Assembly: GCF_006539505.1 (NCBI RefSeq)
Contig: NZ_BJND01000052.1
Coordinates: forward strand, 1 to 64,000
From: Streptomyces spinoverrucosus
GTDB lineage: Bacteria; Actinomycetota; Actinomycetes; Streptomycetales; Streptomycetaceae
Length of the DNA: 64,000 nucleotides
Direction of reading: 5' to 3'
The notes below the pieces were generated by a model. That model did no database searches. It had not been told where the DNA came from and saw only the letters and a list, made by a program, of their open reading frames with translations. A program made the translations under genes and the position numbers. This document shows, in pieces, positions 61,501 through 64,000 of this stretch (the stretch's first letter is position 1; the number at the start of each line of letters is the position of its first letter).

Positions 61501-63763
61501 GTCAGTCGGACAGTTCGTCGTCGGCACGCGGTGCGCGCAGCCGAACGGCACGGCGATCGGATCGGCCGTCCTGATCCAGGTCTGCGACAAGGCGACCATC
61601 GCCCAGCGCTGGAAGACCCTGGACACCGGCCAGCTCCAGCACGTCGACACCGGGCTGTGCCTGTCCACGCCGAACAGCCTCTCGGGCTCCGACCTGACCG
61701 TGGAGACCTGCAACCAGACGCTGGCCACCCAGCTGTGGAAGCCCGCCTCGAAGACGACGTACATCTACGACGGCATGGGCAACCGCGTGCTGGAGCGCAC
61801 CAGCGCGGGCGCGGTGCTGCACCTGCCCGACACCAAGGTCTCCCTCAACCCCACCGGCGGTGTGCGCTACGCCGAGCGCAGCTACGGCCACGGTGGTGCT
61901 CCGACGGTGACGCGCTTCCGCGAGGGGTCCTCCACGGGCGGCACCGCTGAGCAGTTGTTCGCGCAGGCGACCGACATCAACGGCACCCCGATCGCCGAGG
62001 TCCGCCTCGACAGCACCACGATGTCGGTCCGCCTGACGAAGCGGGACCCGTGGGGCGTCGACCGCTACACCAACATGCAGGCTCGCTCCCACACCACCTT
62101 CCACTCCGGCGACGACGACGCCGGCACGGGCCTGGTGCACATGGGCGCACGCGAATACGACCCGATGACCGGCCGGTTCATCTCTGCCGACCCGGTCCTC
62201 GACCAGAGCGACCCGCTCCAGGCGAACGGCTACTCCTACGCCAACAACAACCCGGTCACCCACGCCGACCCGAGCGGTCTGACGTCGACGGCGTCCAGCT
62301 TCGACGCGTCCATCGCGGCGCTGGAGAAGAAGATCGCCGAGTACCAGCGGACCCTGTCCCGTTCGCTCGGAGATGTGATCCTCTCCGTCGGCTGGGCGGT
62401 GTTCAAGCAGTTCGTCGGCTGGGACGACGTGATGGGCTGCTTCTCCCAGGGTGACCTGTGGGCCTGCGGCAGCCTGCTGATGGACGCCATTCCGTGGACC
62501 AGCGTCTTCTCCAAGGGCAAGCGGATGTGGGGCGCCTTCAAGGCCACGAGGGCGGCCGTGCAGGCGTGGCGTGCGGCGAAGGCGGCCGCCGAGGTCGGCC
62601 TTAAGGCGGCGAAGGCCGCGAAGGCGGCGCTGATCAAGGCGAAGAAGGCGGCGGAGGCCGCCGCGGCCGAGGCCAAGCGCAAGGCGAGAGAGGCAGCGAA
62701 GAAGGCGGCGGAGGCCGCGAAGAGAAAGTCCCATACCGGCTCGAAGGGCGCCCGGGGCAATCCGGTTCAGGTCAAGGCCCGCACGTCGGCCCAGTCGAAG
62801 GGTTCGTCGGGCGGCGGCCGGGCGGAGAACAAGTCCGGCGGCTCGCGGGGCGGTTCGGGCCGGGAGGACTCGGGCGGCGGCTCGGACTCCGGTGGCGGCG
62901 GGGGCGAAGGCTGCCCGACTGACAACAGCTTCACGCCGGACACCAAGGTCCTCATGGCCGACGGCTCCACCAAGGCGATCAAGGACGTCAAGGTCGGCGA
63001 CAAGGTCGTGGCGACCGACCCCGAGACCGGCGAGACCCGGGTGGAGACCGTCACTGCCGAGATCCTCGGCAAGGGCGTCAAGCACCTGGTCAAGGTCACC
63101 GTCGACGTCGACGGCACGAAGGGTACGAAGACCGCCGAGGTCACCGCGACCGACGGCCACCCCTTCTGGGTCCAGGAACTGGGCGAGTGGATCGACGCGA
63201 CCGACCTCAAGTCGGGCGAGTGGCTGCGCACCAGCGCCGGCACGTACGTCCAGATCACGGCCGTCGAGCGCTGGACGGCGCCGGACGCCACGGTCCACAA
63301 CCTCACCGTCAGCAGCCTGCACACGTACTATGTGCTGGCAGGGGCCACGCCGGTCCTGGTTCACAACTGCGGCTGGAGTGAACTTGCGGCTTATCGCGCT
63401 CGTGAAGGAATGCCTGCTCGTGGCAGCGCAGATGACACCTTCACGGCCGCTCGCCTCCAAATCGACGGACAGGTCTTCTTCGGGAGGAATGCGCATGGTC
63501 GGCCGGTCGATATTCGGGTGAATGCCCAGACGAAGACCCATGCTGAAGCAGATGTTTTCCAGCAGGCGAAGGATGCCGGGGTGACTGGCACCAGGGCCGT
63601 CCTGCACGTGGACCGTGACTTCTGTCGGTCGTGTGGCGCGACAGGCGGTGTTGGGTCATTGATGCGTGGCCTAGGTGTCGAAGAACTGCTGGTACACACA
63701 CCTTCCGGAATCTTCACAATCAACGCGGTTCGAAGACCATCCACACCGAGGCGGTTGGGGTAG
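55532..63763 (+). CDS. RHS-repeat polymorphic toxin with Hint and deaminase-type tip
   Basis: The 2743-residue secreted protein starts at TTG 55532 (AAGGG upstream; GTG 55538 is an alternative) with a signal peptide ending AMA. It contains many YD/RHS repeats, a ricin-B lectin trefoil at about 1936-2070, and the RHS core at about 2200-2250 (GLVHMGAREYDPMTGRFIS; DPSGL). A hydrophobic segment and an Ala/Lys-rich tail follow, then a Gly/Ser linker. The Hint domain runs from Cys2461 to VHN2612-Cys2613. The last 131 residues carry His2670-Ala-Glu2672 and Cys2698-x-x-Cys2701, a zinc deaminase signature. It is a contact-type antibacterial toxin by family knowledge; activity is inferred. Confidence 0.92.
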   Translation: MAVRGVLSWCGRGSLSGRSPRERLIRRRTRVGVIAGLVLALNVTLLPSAMAFGPDDDARTTVDLDELQKTDVVPLDEAKTGQVDQLSGLTSTESEEFLPAATAPVPSATGTMPVDNMTPGTTTQVAASADGTLKVAVGAPAEATAAEADALEGSWSVDVRPESQAVTAGSPGLVLAVDAPDTATGTAVVSIDATRVAESYSAQWLDRLSFTLMPACYETTPELEECSTGLPVDTELKRTGNTVTVPVDAGDTSGSEPDPGEDTATDELNGSTNTTEQVPETLLNLKVDTADLKAVATTSTTTTTTAASTDGGSVNQAVWRGSTKSGVQQTATGSGDGVLVGTSYGAGAGGDFAASPVSSAGAWSQGGSTGAFTYSYTMAAPQVAAGPAPNVTLSYNSQSSDGRTSATNNQVSWVGEGWDYNPGSITRTFIGCAADTANANNDKHFTGDQCWGTYNAVLSLNGTTTELVRDDLTKEWKSARGDNMRIELLGRAKYTEITGIADSNNGDDDGEFWRVTTSDGTQYYFGLNRLPGWTSGKSETKSVLTVPVAGNHSTDPCHAATFAASFCDQGWRFQLDYVVDTNGNAMTLWWDKEENAYARNMKETNAVRYDRAGYLQRIDYGQRAGKLFTEEPLGRVAFTAQERCFWDNVLKVACTESNFKSKQSHLTRPWFDTPADLACATGGKCSTYAPTFWSRKRLATVTACTQRQQGVRLTEHNTADDTGSRHSCGVEDDADTSTLLSKVDSWALEQEFPWNLTGEYTALWLESITRTGWAVDGTTETLNPVFFGHNKEALPNRVRQGSSDTWPLFARPRIQNVISEYGGRTEVKYSTPSGPCATGTNFPPPDKNQELCYPVYWHADDELADNRISWFHKYVVDEIVEHPQLVGSLDLTTKFRYETFSDPVNGALWAKNTAEFSRKKTRTWDQWRGYPIVITETPVPEGTLDTKASKSVTRYFRGMSDDVLDDATPNDESDNPKRSYSMTDITGAVLKADRQAYAGMVAESLTYPDAAADTTTGWISRSRNFPDDPVRQATRNRPAKDGPDVVAERVTLGKTETITKASGSTLRTVRTETEYDSLGLPTVTREYGDIDDTRDDACTRTSYVQNTTGDNYLVGLVSQTVTTTGTTACSAELSTATQTTLVSASRMFYDGATSHTAAPTKGQVTRTEAPLGNGTDWQRTHPESRTVYDEYGRVTRVTGPTGLANVTEYLPSDTTASRQVYSIRTIQGQQTDANGNETGFVGTVTVEPGRGTTLTATDANNRVTRYVYDPLGRASAGWDAAQPADDDPTVRFTYNTDLKEPVSIETESLQDNPTSSADGDKAVYTKSTTIYDGLGRERQSQTPAVGGGRLVTDTFHNASGQVSLTRNAYYMEGEPNTKIAVPVSDSLVPNATTYTYDGLGRVLTVTPVHSSFAQTGQPYYEPDGTTLEHQSVDRRTRYEYGLDHTIVRQPEGTPASRVWTDALGRTVRQDTFSDTALSEAGAITTTYAYDLRGDMVTSTDEAGHTRTWKYDALGRVTDTTDPDTGATHTEYDDYGRVLSARDGRGTTLTYAYERFNRVEEIKATPANSTTATVVQRYAYDGATGGKGQLYSATRYTDGKPYTTTIGGYTADYQPTSMTLALPPGTTPGVTQDGFSTQYPYNYSYNSDGQLESYTTPAAGGMDAESVITRYNEAGLPITVSGRDWYVAETAYSPHGQVLRSTVGEQGRRLWQENTFHESTGELLTSKLKRESATDTTVVPGTTVNTRSYGYDPSGNVLTAADTYGTGVIDRQCFTYDTLGQLRQAWTTPGGRACAAPGKSTAAPVYSDGTVNVSSNNSGYWQSYDYDVLGNRTKKTNHKADPSFDTTGALVTSLDTVTDYKYGTSDTALNDQPHTLTSYTTRSKAGVDSPTVTTGSTQTYDAGGNLETRSTGGDTAQALTWTWDGKAETVTGFGPDGDGPWVGADGKCIDLTSSYTGPGTALQVWTCNGSKAQNLRLRALDTDDNGTVNDTSVGQFVVGTRCAQPNGTAIGSAVLIQVCDKATIAQRWKTLDTGQLQHVDTGLCLSTPNSLSGSDLTVETCNQTLATQLWKPASKTTYIYDGMGNRVLERTSAGAVLHLPDTKVSLNPTGGVRYAERSYGHGGAPTVTRFREGSSTGGTAEQLFAQATDINGTPIAEVRLDSTTMSVRLTKRDPWGVDRYTNMQARSHTTFHSGDDDAGTGLVHMGAREYDPMTGRFISADPVLDQSDPLQANGYSYANNNPVTHADPSGLTSTASSFDASIAALEKKIAEYQRTLSRSLGDVILSVGWAVFKQFVGWDDVMGCFSQGDLWACGSLLMDAIPWTSVFSKGKRMWGAFKATRAAVQAWRAAKAAAEVGLKAAKAAKAALIKAKKAAEAAAAEAKRKAREAAKKAAEAAKRKSHTGSKGARGNPVQVKARTSAQSKGSSGGGRAENKSGGSRGGSGREDSGGGSDSGGGGGEGCPTDNSFTPDTKVLMADGSTKAIKDVKVGDKVVATDPETGETRVETVTAEILGKGVKHLVKVTVDVDGTKGTKTAEVTATDGHPFWVQELGEWIDATDLKSGEWLRTSAGTYVQITAVERWTAPDATVHNLTVSSLHTYYVLAGATPVLVHNCGWSELAAYRAREGMPARGSADDTFTAARLQIDGQVFFGRNAHGRPVDIRVNAQTKTHAEADVFQQAKDAGVTGTRAVLHVDRDFCRSCGATGGVGSLMRGLGVEELLVHTPSGIFTINAVRRPSTPRRLG

Positions 63764-63769
63764 AACATC

Positions 63770-64000
63770 GTGATTACGCTGGCAGGAGACGAAAGGCATG
63801 GTTCCAAGACTCGGGACTGGGAAATTGAGAATCCTGGGCTGGAAAGGATCGCTCGCTCAATTGCGGACCTTGACGGGCAGCGGCTCACAGAGATTTCCGT
63901 AACGGAAGACGAGCCCTTCCGATACCTGTCGATCGCAGGCGGTCCGGATCTCTATCTGGTTACGGGAGAGTCAGCCGATGGGGAGATTCTTCAGCTGAGG
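63770..64000 (+). CDS. partial Imm1-like immunity protein (runs off window)
   Basis: The GTG at 63770 starts six bases after the toxin stop and the frame stays open for 77 codons to the window end. It reads VITLAGDERHGSK ... WEIENPGLERIARSIADLDG, then RLTEISVTEDEPFRYLSIAG and DLYLVTGESADGEI. The helix with LDG followed by a strand with a GG-x-x-x-Y-L-V turn resembles Imm1 immunity proteins, which often accompany deaminase toxins. Position and pattern make it the likely antitoxin, but the 3' end is missing. Confidence 0.7.
   Translation, partial: MITLAGDERHGSKTRDWEIENPGLERIARSIADLDGQRLTEISVTEDEPFRYLSIAGGPDLYLVTGESADGEILQLR

Noticed and set aside
62530..62740. Separate histone-like gene at the Ala/Lys-rich segment
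   Set aside because: The segment is in frame inside the RHS protein, with no start signal of its own.
62912..63367. Intein in the RHS protein
   Set aside because: The Hint fold is present, but its C-terminal VHNC junction is followed by a toxin domain and not by a continued RHS extein, so this is a pretoxin self-cleavage domain.
1..64000. CRISPR array, prophage or PKS/NRPS cluster
   Set aside because: No regularly spaced repeats, no phage structural genes and no modular synthase motifs were seen; the only specialised pathway is desferrioxamine.

Overview
The window is high-GC DNA of a Streptomyces chromosome. The evidence is very GC-rich codon use, desferrioxamine genes under an iron-box promoter, adpA next to orn with a single in-frame TTA (bldA-type) codon in adpA, and many secreted proteins with Tat or lipoprotein signals. 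From memory, the order orn-adpA-glmS-hexosaminidase-desDCBA-desE-methylcrotonyl-CoA carboxylase genes matches the S. coelicolor SCO2793 to about SCO2769 region, read in reverse.

Layout. 1-3.5 kb: sparse accessory segment beside the 3' end of a tRNA-His gene, with a decayed TPR-like gene, a membrane-anchored glutaredoxin-like protein, and three small genes of unknown function. 3.5-7.9 kb: tRNA-His, orn, adpA with a long leader, a universal stress protein and a YaaH/GPR1-like membrane protein. 8.1-12.9 kb: glmS, a small conserved gene, a DUF4429/SHOCT protein and a secreted GH20 hexosaminidase with a possible DasR site. 12.9-20.2 kb: desferrioxamine biosynthesis (desABCD) and recovery (desE lipoprotein plus a siderophore-interacting flavoprotein with an apparent 3' frameshift), with two iron boxes. 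20.2-26.7 kb: leucine/isovalerate catabolism operon (acyl-CoA dehydrogenase, HMG-CoA lyase, two carboxylase subunits) with a divergent TetR regulator and two clear palindromic operators. 26.7-30.5 kb: CPBP protease, second acyl-CoA dehydrogenase, TesB thioesterase, phosphatase-like protein. 30.5-36.4 kb: PucR regulator divergent from a symporter, a ureohydrolase and a ThDP decarboxylase, probably a guanidino-compound (arginine transaminase type) catabolic unit.

36.4-51.4 kb is a run of secreted or envelope proteins: I36-type inhibitor, endonuclease I, DUF899 protein, beta-lactamase-fold hydrolase, phytase-like esterase, fused ABC exporter, S28 tripeptidyl aminopeptidase, lipoprotein and GH3 hexosaminidase, plus an IS5-type transposase remnant. 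51.7-64 kb holds the most distinctive locus: a DNRLRE/FG-GAP surface protein divergent from a 2743-residue RHS protein with a ricin-B lectin, an Ala/Lys-rich tail, a Hint self-cleavage domain and a C-terminal deaminase-type toxin. A partial Imm1-like immunity gene starts 6 bases after it and runs off the window.

All calls come from reading the sequence; no database search was run.
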